A stretch of 8,232 nt of DNA from an uncultured Bacilli bacterium (GTDB lineage Bacteria; Bacillota_I; Bacilli_A; RF39; UBA660), in assembly GCA_934090775.1 (NCBI GenBank), contig CAKOKF010000049.1, forward strand, positions 1-8,232, written 5' to 3'. The position numbers and the translations under genes were made by a program. Position 1 is the stretch's first letter, and each line of letters opens with the position of its first letter. Positions 1 through 5,391 of this stretch are shown here, one piece after another. The notes beneath the pieces are model-generated. The model was not told the origin of the DNA and did no database searches. It saw only the letters and a list, made by a program, of their open reading frames with translations.

Positions 1-447
1 ATCTTCAACCGTTCCTTGGGAAATAATATTATAAGCATCGCGAGAGGCGCCACTATCAATAAAAAGGTCGGTTATATCTTTAAGTCTTACTTTTGTATTA
101 TTTAGATAATACTCGTTTTCACCAGTCCGATAAACAACTCTCTTAACTTCTATTTCATTAAATTCACTTTTTAAATAATGATTACTATTATCAATAGTTA
201 ATGAAACACTTGCTCTAGACATGGGACTACGACTCTTAGAGCCATTAAAAATTACATCACTCATAGAGCCAGTACCACGTAATGTTTTAACTGACTGTTC
301 ACCAAGTACCCATTTTACAGCATCCAAAATATTACTTTTGCCGGAACCATTAGGGCCAACAATACAAGTTATGCCATCTTTAATATCTAGTTCAATTTTA
401 TCTGCAAACGATTTAAACCCCACTGCTTTAATACTCTTTAAATACAT
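1..447 (-). CDS. smc: Chromosome segregation ATPase SMC, N-terminal part (cut by the window edge)
   Basis: Only the first 149 codons are present; the gene runs off the left edge. The translation starts MYLKSIKAVGFKSFADKIEL, the usual SMC opening. It carries the Walker A P-loop GPNGSGKS at residues 31-38, followed by NILDAVKWVLGEQS with the Q-loop glutamine at 51. The end of the visible part reads DIDSGASRDAYNIISQGTVE-like text, matching the head-domain stretch before the coiled coil. SMC is the ATP-driven condensin that works with ScpA/ScpB to compact and segregate chromosomes. The ATG at 447-445 has an AGGAG site with a 6-base spacing. It lies 12 bases after the rnc stop, so the two are co-transcribed, as in many Firmicutes. 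Family assignment is certain; the rest of the protein cannot be judged here. Confidence 0.97.
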   Translation of the reverse strand, partial: MYLKSIKAVGFKSFADKIELDIKDGITCIVGPNGSGKSNILDAVKWVLGEQSVKTLRGTGSMSDVIFNGSKSRSPMSRASVSLTIDNSNHYLKSEFNEIEVKRVVYRTGENEYYLNNTKVRLKDITDLFIDSGASRDAYNIISQGTVED

Positions 448-459
448 AACCTTCTCCTA

Positions 460-1113
460 CTACTTGTTGCTTGCTTTTTTGCTTAAAGCATCTTTAGCTG
501 CCATTTGTTCCGCTTCTTTTTTACTTTTGCCCATTCCTTTGCCATAAACAATGTCATCAATTTTAACTTCGACTTCATAAGTTTTATCATGAGCCGGTCC
601 CATCTCGCTTACCACTTCATAGTCTAAAGTTTTTTTATCCATTTGGGTTGCTTCTTGCAAAGCACTCTTATAATCATTTAAATAAGTTTCATGATGTTTA
701 ATATGAGGAATTACCGTTAAGTAAACATAATCCTTAGCCACTGTAAAACCACATTCTAAATAGATACAGCCAAGAATGGCTTCAAAAATATCAGCAATAA
801 TCGTATCATTAATATCATGTAACTGACCGTGGCCTACTCTAATATAGGGAATATAGCCTATCTCCTTAGCATAACTAGCAAGAGCTTCCTCACAAACAAA
901 GCTAGCCCTCATCTTAGACATTGCTCCTTCTTTTAAAGTTGTATTATTATACAAATATTCACTTACGATTAACTGTAAAACACTATCGCCTAAATACTCT
1001 AATCTTTCATAAGAAGTAACATTATGTTCATTAGCATAACTAGTATGGGTAAGACTTGTTAAAAGTAATTCTTTATCTTTTATATCAATATTATATTTTT
1101 CTAAAAAGTTCAT
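460..1113 (-). CDS. rnc: Ribonuclease III
   Basis: 217 residues, normal length. It is the double-strand-specific endonuclease that processes rRNA precursors and structured mRNAs, acting as a Mg-dependent dimer. The catalytic domain covers about residues 5-135. The family signature ERLEYLGDS is at 37-45, with E40 and D44 as metal ligands. The second acidic pair D108/E111 sits in ADIFEAILG. The C-terminal dsRNA-binding domain (about 148-213) shows GPAHDKTYEVEV and GKSKKEAEQMAAKDAL. An in-frame GTG lies 9 bases upstream (1122-1120), but it falls inside the AGGTGG ribosome binding site (1124-1119) of the ATG at 1113, so I start at the ATG. The predicted transcription start also falls at about this site, which rules against the GTG. 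It is the first gene of an rnc-smc unit. Confidence 0.97.
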   Translation of the reverse strand: MNFLEKYNIDIKDKELLLTSLTHTSYANEHNVTSYERLEYLGDSVLQLIVSEYLYNNTTLKEGAMSKMRASFVCEEALASYAKEIGYIPYIRVGHGQLHDINDTIIADIFEAILGCIYLECGFTVAKDYVYLTVIPHIKHHETYLNDYKSALQEATQMDKKTLDYEVVSEMGPAHDKTYEVEVKIDDIVYGKGMGKSKKEAEQMAAKDALSKKASNK

Positions 1114-1129
1114 TTTTACCACCTAACTC

Positions 1130-1158
1130 ATTATAGCAAATAAACTAAAAAAGACCAA
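1130..1158 (-). promoter_or_regulatory. Promoter of the rnc-smc operon
   Basis: Read on the minus strand: -35 TTGGTC (1158-1153), a 17-base spacer, and a perfect TATAAT (1135-1130) preceded by TGC, an extended -10. The start of transcription would fall near 1123-1124, at the edge of the AGGTGG ribosome binding site, so the leader is only about 10 bases. Prediction from sequence only. Confidence 0.7.
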
Positions 1159-1254
1159 GGAAAACACTTAAAAAAAGTAAAAAAGATTACCAGTTATATA
1201 AGATTAATAATGATATTTTTTATAATTTATTTTATCAGCTATGTATTTTGTTAT

Positions 1255-1284
1255 TTGTAAACCGTATTTACTAAATTTTAAAAT
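1255..1284 (+). promoter_or_regulatory. Possible promoter of yidD and the lipoprotein gene
   Basis: TTGTAA (1255-1260), an 18-base spacer, then TAAAAT (1279-1284). An overlapping TATAGT at 1285-1290 has no good -35. The leader to the yidD ATG would be about 20 bases and includes GGTGAT as ribosome binding site. The -35 is weak, so this is a moderate call. It would be divergent from the rnc promoter. Confidence 0.4.
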
Positions 1285-1310
1285 TATAGTAAAATGAGTT
1301 TGGTGATGAT

Positions 1311-1538
1311 ATGAAACACTTAATTTTAAAACTAATTGATATCTATCAAGCTTTACCTTTAAGTACCCATAGTCAATGTCGCTTTTATCCGACTTGTTCT
1401 AACTACATGAAAGAAGCAATTACTAAATACGGATTATTTATTGGTCTAAAGCTAGGAATTAAAAGATTACTAAGGTGTCACCCACATGGAAAATTTGGCT
1501 ATGATCCCGTACCCATATTAAATAATGAAAATAACTAA
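1311..1538 (+). CDS. yidD: Membrane protein insertion efficiency factor YidD
   Basis: 75 residues, typical for YidD. This small amphipathic protein sits on the inner face of the cytoplasmic membrane and assists YidC/Oxa1-type insertion. The family pattern is complete: IYQALPLSTHSQCRFYPTCS at 11-30 with C23 and C29, an amphipathic stretch in the middle, then the RLLRCHPHGKFGYDPVP-type ending with C56 and the GYDPVP box at 63-68. Start at ATG 1311 with a GGTGAT site just before it. In many bacteria yidD lies in the rpmH-rnpA-yidC cluster. Here it is apart from those genes and precedes a lipoprotein gene 37 bases downstream on the same strand, probably one transcript. The intervening bases include a small TAATAA/TTATTA inverted repeat with no U-run, so no terminator. 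Confidence 0.95.
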   Translation: MKHLILKLIDIYQALPLSTHSQCRFYPTCSNYMKEAITKYGLFIGLKLGIKRLLRCHPHGKFGYDPVPILNNENN

Positions 1539-1575
1539 TAAGAATTATTATATTTATATATATAAAGGAGAAATT

Positions 1576-2442
1576 ATGAAAAATCATAAAAATTTATTAA
1601 AAATATTTTGTTTACTTTTAGGACTTTTTAGTCTTACTGGTTGCTTCAAAAGAGATGATATGGAAGATATAAGTATTGTCGTTAGTACTTATCCTATCGA
1701 ATATATTGTTAAGAGTTTATACGGTTCTTACTCTAATATTGATAGTATCTATCCTAGTGGTGTTGATGTCAATAATTATGAACTTACTGATAAGCAAATA
1801 AGTGACTACTCAAAAAAGACTTTATTTGTTTATAATGGTCTTAGTGATGAAAAAAATATTGCTCGTAGTTTTTTAAATCAAAATCGTTCAATGAAAATTA
1901 TTGACGTTAGTTATGGTCTTAATATCGAGTATGGTAAAACATCAGAAGAATTATGGTTAAGTCCCAATAACTACTTAATGTTAGCAACAACAGCTAAAAA
2001 CAATTTAAGTGATTTTATTAATAGTAAATATTTAAAGCAAATAATTGATACTAATTATAAAAAATTACAAGAAGATTTATCTTTAATGGATGCTAACCTA
2101 AGAAGTATTGGTGCCGCTAGTAAAAGAACTGTTATAACTACTACTAATACTCTAAAATATTTAGAAAACTATGGCTTTACTGTTATCTCTTTAGAAGATA
2201 GTAAAAACGTTACAACTGATTTGAAGAATAACTTTAAAAATGGCACTTATACTACCCTATTTATTAAAAAAGGAGAAACTAGTGATACTATTAAAGATCT
2301 AGTTGATAATTATAAAGCTAAGACAGTTGAAGTTAATATGATGAATACTTTAGATAGTGAAGAAAGAAATAATAGCGATGACTACTTATCAATTATGAAT
2401 GAATATTTACGTAATTTAAGAGAAGCTACAACTGTTGAATAG
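1576..2442 (+). CDS. ZnuA/AdcA-like substrate-binding lipoprotein that appears to lack the metal ligands
   Basis: 288 residues from ATG 1576, which has AAAGGAG five bases upstream. A start 17 codons earlier (1525) has no ribosome binding site and would bury the signal peptide. Residues 1-22 are a lipoprotein signal with lipobox LTGC and lipidated C23, so the protein is anchored outside the membrane. The mature part follows the ZnuA/PF01297 layout: IVVSTYPIEYIV (34-45), PSGVDVNNYEL (60-70), LFVYNGL (83-89), ELWLSP (125-130), VITTTNTLKYLENYGF (186-201) and a C-terminal YLSIMNEYLRNL helix (270-281). Aligned by eye to the family, the usual His ligands fall on N66, E125 and T190, and the acidic ligand on N257. 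No ABC permease or ATPase gene is adjacent. It may bind another ligand or be a structural relative. The fold family is likely; metal transport is doubtful. Confidence 0.75.
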   Translation: MKNHKNLLKIFCLLLGLFSLTGCFKRDDMEDISIVVSTYPIEYIVKSLYGSYSNIDSIYPSGVDVNNYELTDKQISDYSKKTLFVYNGLSDEKNIARSFLNQNRSMKIIDVSYGLNIEYGKTSEELWLSPNNYLMLATTAKNNLSDFINSKYLKQIIDTNYKKLQEDLSLMDANLRSIGAASKRTVITTTNTLKYLENYGFTVISLEDSKNVTTDLKNNFKNGTYTTLFIKKGETSDTIKDLVDNYKAKTVEVNMMNTLDSEERNNSDDYLSIMNEYLRNLREATTVE

Positions 2443-2452
2443 TAAAAAAAGA

Positions 2453-2485
2453 AAAATACTGTTAGAGTAATTCTAGCAGTATTTT
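2453..2485 (+). terminator. Rho-independent terminator after the lipoprotein gene
   Basis: A 14-base stem, 2453-2466 against 2472-2485, with a 5-base loop GTAAT and one T-G wobble. The 3' arm ends in TTTT, with matching A's on the 5' arm. It lies 11 bases after the stop codon and closes the yidD-lipoprotein unit. Confidence 0.85.
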
Positions 2486-2693
2486 CAATAAATGAAAAAA
2501 ATAAAATGAATAAAATAAACAAATCATCAATAATAATCATTAACATTATAACATTTTAAATTTTAAAATTCTAGACTTGTAATTAAATTTAATCAAGTTA
2601 AACTAACTTAATATTTTAAAAAGCATATTTAAATCATTTTTTAACAAATGCCAATAAAATTAACAAAAATAAACGAAAAGAATAAATTTATTA
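2486..2693. other. AT-rich spacer without a recognisable gene
   Basis: About 200 bases that are almost entirely A and T, with stops in all frames. Only AT-rich short palindromes are visible, such as ATTAAATTTAAT inside an ACTTG/CAAGT pair at 2575-2598. I see no conserved RNA motif or coding region. Confidence 0.6.
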
Positions 2694-2722
2694 TTGACTT
2701 GTCCTTCTATTTTTAGTAAACT
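2694..2722 (+). promoter_or_regulatory. Promoter of the tRNA-Ser gene
   Basis: TTGACT (2694-2699), a 17-base spacer, then TAAACT (2717-2722). The predicted start is near 2729, about 8 bases before the mature tRNA 5' end. This is a normal arrangement for a single tRNA gene matured by RNase P. Confidence 0.6.
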
Positions 2723-2736
2723 GATATTGTTGGCAT

Positions 2737-2827
2737 GGAGTAGTACTCAAGAGGCTGAAGAGGCGCCCCTGCTAAGGGTGTAGACCGGGTAACTGGTGCG
2801 AGAGTTCAAATCTCTCCTGCTCCGCCA
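2737..2827 (+). tRNA. tRNA-Ser (anticodon GCT)
   Basis: 91 bases including an encoded CCA end (2825-2827). The acceptor arms GGAGTAG (2737-2743) and CTGCTCC (2817-2823) pair fully with one T-G wobble. The anticodon stem CGCCC/GGGTG holds the loop CTGCTAA, with anticodon GCT at 2771-2773, which reads AGC/AGT serine codons. The T arm is GAGAG-TTCAAAT-CTCTC (2800-2816). A long variable arm between 2781 and 2799 is the class II feature expected of tRNA-Ser. It stands alone with its own promoter and terminator. Confidence 0.96.
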
Positions 2828-2841
2828 TTAAAAAGATAATT

Positions 2842-2870
2842 AGCGTTAGATTAACTTCTAGCGTTTTTTT
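2842..2870 (+). terminator. Rho-independent terminator after tRNA-Ser
   Basis: Stem AGCGTTAGA (2842-2850) pairs with TCTAGCGTT (2857-2865), including two G-T wobbles, around a 6-base loop. It runs into a T tract through 2870. It sits 14 bases after the CCA end. Confidence 0.85.
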
Positions 2871-2898
2871 AATGCTTTTTTCTTTTTTATCTCTATCT

Positions 2899-2923
2899 AA
2901 AAAAGCTCACTCTTTCGGGTGGG
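2899..2923 (-). terminator. Possible imperfect terminator for the STAS-like gene, within a G-rich patch
   Basis: On the minus strand, CCCACCC and GAGTGAG (2923-2917 and 2912-2906) flank a GAAA tetraloop and are followed by CTTTTTT. Two A-C mismatches weaken the stem. On the plus strand the same bases pair better (T-G wobbles) but have no T tract. It lies about 33 bases downstream of the small minus-strand gene. It could also be a relic. Confidence 0.35.
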
Positions 2924-2956
2924 TGGTTGTGGGAAGTATTACTAATCAAATAAACC

Positions 2957-3181
2957 CTACTTTAATTTAATATGACCATTAAAAGTACTTTCATATTCCT
3001 CTAAAAAACCCTTAATTAAATAATTATTCTTCTTATACCCACTAGTACTAAGAACCACATTCTCAATATCATAATCCCTTACAATCTTAAATACCCTCGT
3101 CTTTAATCTATTAACACTATACTCATTTATCTCCTCATCCATATTAATAAAAAGCGTATTATCACTATAAAATATATTCAT
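2957..3181 (-). CDS. Small STAS-like protein (possible anti-sigma factor antagonist relative)
   Basis: 74 residues. I start at the ATG at 3181; an in-frame GTG 9 bases upstream is part of the AGGTGA ribosome binding site. The pattern resembles the first two thirds of a SpoIIAA/STAS domain. A strand NTLFINMDEEIN (8-19) corresponds to the LFI-L-GEID stretch, a helix SVNRLKTRVFKIVRDYDI (22-39) to the helix before the second strand, and NVVLSTSG (41-48) to the strand before the regulatory loop. A final helix and strand follow. The DSSG-type phosphorylation serine motif is not present; the loop reads GYKKNNYLIKG instead. It is shorter than full STAS domains (about 100 residues). It has its own promoter and points away from murT. 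The gene is probably real given its site, promoter and composition. The STAS assignment is an inference from pattern alone. Confidence 0.6.
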   Translation of the reverse strand: MNIFYSDNTLFINMDEEINEYSVNRLKTRVFKIVRDYDIENVVLSTSGYKKNNYLIKGFLEEYESTFNGHIKLK

Positions 3182-3221
3182 AAGATTCACCTAAACTAAA
3201 TATATCAAATCTCTAAAATTT

Positions 3222-3249
3222 ATTATATAAATTCGACAAAACTTAGCAA
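3222..3249 (-). promoter_or_regulatory. Promoter of the STAS-like gene
   Basis: Minus strand: TTGCTA (3249-3244), a 16-base spacer, then a perfect TATAAT (3227-3222). The leader to the ATG at 3181 would be about 35 bases. It is back to back with the murT promoter region. Confidence 0.55.
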
Positions 3250-3277
3250 AATATCTTTTCTTCTCAAGGTTTTATAG

Positions 3278-3298
3278 TATAATTAAACCTAAAGGTGG
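3278..3298 (+). promoter_or_regulatory. -10 element and ribosome binding site of murT
   Basis: TATAAT at 3278-3283 is a perfect -10, but the bases where a -35 should be (CTTTTC/TTTTCT, 3255-3261) match poorly. AAGGTGG at 3292-3298 is a strong ribosome binding site, 7 bases before the murT ATG. The predicted leader is very short, about 16 bases. Confidence 0.45.
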
Positions 3299-3305
3299 TA
3301 TTATT

Positions 3306-4649
3306 ATGAAAATATTTTTAGCTATATTAATTAATAAATTTATTAATTTTGGCTGCAAGCTATTTGGAAAAAATGGCACTCAATTACCAGGCTACTGGGT
3401 TTTAAAAATCTTTGGCGATGATATTGTCAGTAGCGTTAAATATCCAAAGTATGTTATCGCTGTAACTGGTTCTTCTGGTAAAGGAACAACTTGTAATTTA
3501 ATTAAACATATCTTAACCGATGCCGGTTATACAGTTGCGCTAAACGAATATGGTTCCAACGGTCTTATTGGCGCTACGACTTTAATTTTTAATAATTTAA
3601 AACTTAATGGCGAATTTAAAAAAGATGTCTTACTTTTAGAATGTGATGAAAGACACTTACAATTTATCTTTCCTAAGAAAAAACCTACTCATTTAATTAT
3701 AACTAACTTAACCCGTGACCAACCGGTAAGGAATGGGACTCCTGAAATTATTTTTAAAGAAATAAATAAGGCTATCGATGACTCTATTCATCTTATTATC
3801 AATGCTGATGACCCTTTAGTTAGTCGACTTAAACTAACTCATAAAGGTAAAATTACTACTTATGGTCTTGATAAAACTAAACATAGTTTTAAAAAGCCTG
3901 CTTTAAATAATGTCGACTTTGCTTATTGTCCTAAATGTCATGAAAAGTTAGAATATTCTTACTATCACTATGGTCATCTAGGTGATTATAAATGTCCAAG
4001 ATGTGATTTTTACCGTGGAATTCCTGACTATCTAGCTGCCAATATTAATCTTGATAAACAGCATATTACTATTGATAATAATGAAATCTACATTACTAAA
4101 AATGCTTTATATACAGCTTATGCCACGACAGCTGCTTACACCTTAGCAAAAGTTTTAAATGTCAAGGAAGATAAAATCTTATATGCTCTTAATACAGATA
4201 AGATTGCTTCTAAGCGTGGAAAAACTTATCATATTGCTGGCCGCCCTATTACGATGTTAGAAACGAAAAACGAAAACAATCTAAGTTACTATCAAAGCTG
4301 CGAATATATTAGAGAACAAAAAGAACCTAAAACCGTTATTTTAGGTTTTGAAAACGTTTCTCGTCGTTATAAAGAAAATGACCTTTCTTGGCTATATGAT
4401 GTTAATTTTGAATTATTAAATGATGAATCTATCGATAAAATTTTTTGTATAGGTAGATTCCGTTATGATGTTAAAACTCGTTTGGAATATGCTGGTATCA
4501 ACAAGAATAAATTAGTTCTAGTTGATGATTTAAATAATCTTCTTAATTTAGTTGAAGAAAAATCAACTGGTGATATTTATACAATGGTTTGCTTTGATAT
4601 GACGGCCATTATTAAAAAAATGATAGAGGAGCAAGAAAAAAATGATTAA
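3306..4649 (+). CDS. murT: Mur-ligase family protein MurT (lipid II isoglutaminyl synthase subunit), divergent
   Basis: 447 residues, usual MurT length (S. aureus about 437). With GatD, MurT amidates the alpha-carboxyl of D-Glu in the lipid II stem peptide at the cytoplasmic membrane face, using ATP and ammonia passed from GatD. Visible parts: P-loop TGSSGKGTT (54-62) with K59; LLECDE (110-115); ITNLTRDQ (132-139); INADDP (165-170); the MurT-specific zinc ribbon with CPKC (208-211) and CPRC (230-233); and a C-terminal DUF1727-type domain with DLSWLYDVNFE (359-369) and IYTMVCFD (424-431). D359 is a candidate for the MurT aspartate said to complete the GatD triad; it lies the same distance from the C-terminus as D349 of S. 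aureus. Odd points: the P-loop reads GKG, as in folylpolyglutamate synthase, rather than GKTT, and the usual KNPAG box is KNENN (321-325). It overlaps gatD by 8 bases. Confidence 0.9.
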   Translation: MKIFLAILINKFINFGCKLFGKNGTQLPGYWVLKIFGDDIVSSVKYPKYVIAVTGSSGKGTTCNLIKHILTDAGYTVALNEYGSNGLIGATTLIFNNLKLNGEFKKDVLLLECDERHLQFIFPKKKPTHLIITNLTRDQPVRNGTPEIIFKEINKAIDDSIHLIINADDPLVSRLKLTHKGKITTYGLDKTKHSFKKPALNNVDFAYCPKCHEKLEYSYYHYGHLGDYKCPRCDFYRGIPDYLAANINLDKQHITIDNNEIYITKNALYTAYATTAAYTLAKVLNVKEDKILYALNTDKIASKRGKTYHIAGRPITMLETKNENNLSYYQSCEYIREQKEPKTVILGFENVSRRYKENDLSWLYDVNFELLNDESIDKIFCIGRFRYDVKTRLEYAGINKNKLVLVDDLNNLLNLVEEKSTGDIYTMVCFDMTAIIKKMIEEQEKND

Positions 4650-5322
4650 AATACTACATTTATACTATGATATTATGAATATGTACGGCGAGTCCGCTAA
4701 CGTTCGTGCTTTAATGCATGCTCTTGATAAACAAGAAGTAAAATATAAAGTCGACTTTAAATCTTTACATGAAGAAATAAAAATAATGGATTATGACTTT
4801 ATTTATATTGGTACTGGTCTAGATGAATCTTACCCCTTAGTCTTGGAAGATTTAAAAAGATATAAAGATGATTTAAGTAAGTATATTGATTCTAATAAAT
4901 TTATCTTAGCTACCGGTAATGCCTTAGATTTATTTAGTGATTTAAAAATTTTAAACTTTAAAAGTGTTAAAGAAGACTTTCGTATTATTGGTGAACAAGT
5001 CTATACAACCGACCTAATTAAAAATTATATCATTGGTTTCCAAAATCGTGATAGCGTCATTAAAGAATATAGTGAAACACCTTTATTTAAAGTAACAACT
5101 GGTACCGGCTTTGCTCCTAATAACAAGAACGAAGGGATTAGAAAAAATAATTTCTATGGTACTTATCTTTTAGGTCCCCTCCTTATTCGTAACCCTTATC
5201 TTCTTGAATACTTTACTAAAAACTTACTAAAGAGTAAAAATCTTAAATATAAAAAAGTACCACAAGACACAGCCTATCAAGCTTATGAAGCTTATTTAAA
5301 AAATTTCGTTAATAAAGATTAA
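4642..5322 (+). CDS. gatD: GatD-like class I amidotransferase subunit with apparently lost catalytic Cys and His
   Basis: 226 residues, slightly shorter than known GatD (about 243-260). Normal GatD hydrolyses glutamine and channels ammonia to MurT. GatD landmarks are present: HLYYDIMNMYGESANVRAL (6-24) for HLYPDLLNLYGD-GN, FIYIGTGLDE (53-62) for the IGGGQD box, IIGFQNR (130-136) for GFENH, and GTYLLGPLLIRNP (173-185) for GTYLHGPLLPKNP. However, the nucleophile box AICGGYQLL reads ATGNALDLF (90-98), so Cys is G92. The catalytic His of YLHGP is L177, and the GFENH histidine is R136. The frame is intact and the surrounding structure is conserved, so this looks like a pseudoenzyme, not a decaying gene. 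The start ATG overlaps the murT end by 8 bases, with AGAGGAG 10 bases upstream, implying translational coupling and a shared complex. A terminator follows at 5336. Confidence 0.85.
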   Translation: MIKILHLYYDIMNMYGESANVRALMHALDKQEVKYKVDFKSLHEEIKIMDYDFIYIGTGLDESYPLVLEDLKRYKDDLSKYIDSNKFILATGNALDLFSDLKILNFKSVKEDFRIIGEQVYTTDLIKNYIIGFQNRDSVIKEYSETPLFKVTTGTGFAPNNKNEGIRKNNFYGTYLLGPLLIRNPYLLEYFTKNLLKSKNLKYKKVPQDTAYQAYEAYLKNFVNKD

Positions 5323-5335
5323 AAAATAATTGAGC

Positions 5336-5379
5336 TAAAAAGACTTATAGAATTCTTTAAACATCTATAAGTCTTTTTA
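5336..5379. terminator. Bidirectional terminator between gatD and the convergent gene
   Basis: A perfect stem of 16 base pairs, 5336-5351 with 5364-5379, around a 12-base loop. The A run on the left and T run on the right make it work in both directions. It lies 13 bases after the gatD stop and 12 bases after the stop of the convergent minus-strand gene. Confidence 0.9.
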
Positions 5380-5391
5380 CATCACCATTAT

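Noticed and set aside
221..547. Plus-strand open frame of 108 codons
   Set aside because: It lies antisense to the clear smc and rnc coding sequence, has no ribosome binding site and shows no family pattern; it is a shadow frame.
1525..1575. Upstream start for the lipoprotein gene, adding 17 residues
   Set aside because: It overlaps the end of yidD, has no ribosome binding site and would put the signal peptide inside the protein; AAAGGAG sits correctly before ATG 1576.
2575..2598. ACTTG/CAAGT inverted repeat with AT palindrome
   Set aside because: Only five G/C-containing pairs, with no T tract and no conserved context; expected by chance in such AT-rich DNA.
2737..2827. tRNA-Ser as an integration site for a mobile element
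   Set aside because: No integrase, no repeated tRNA 3' end and no phage or plasmid genes nearby.
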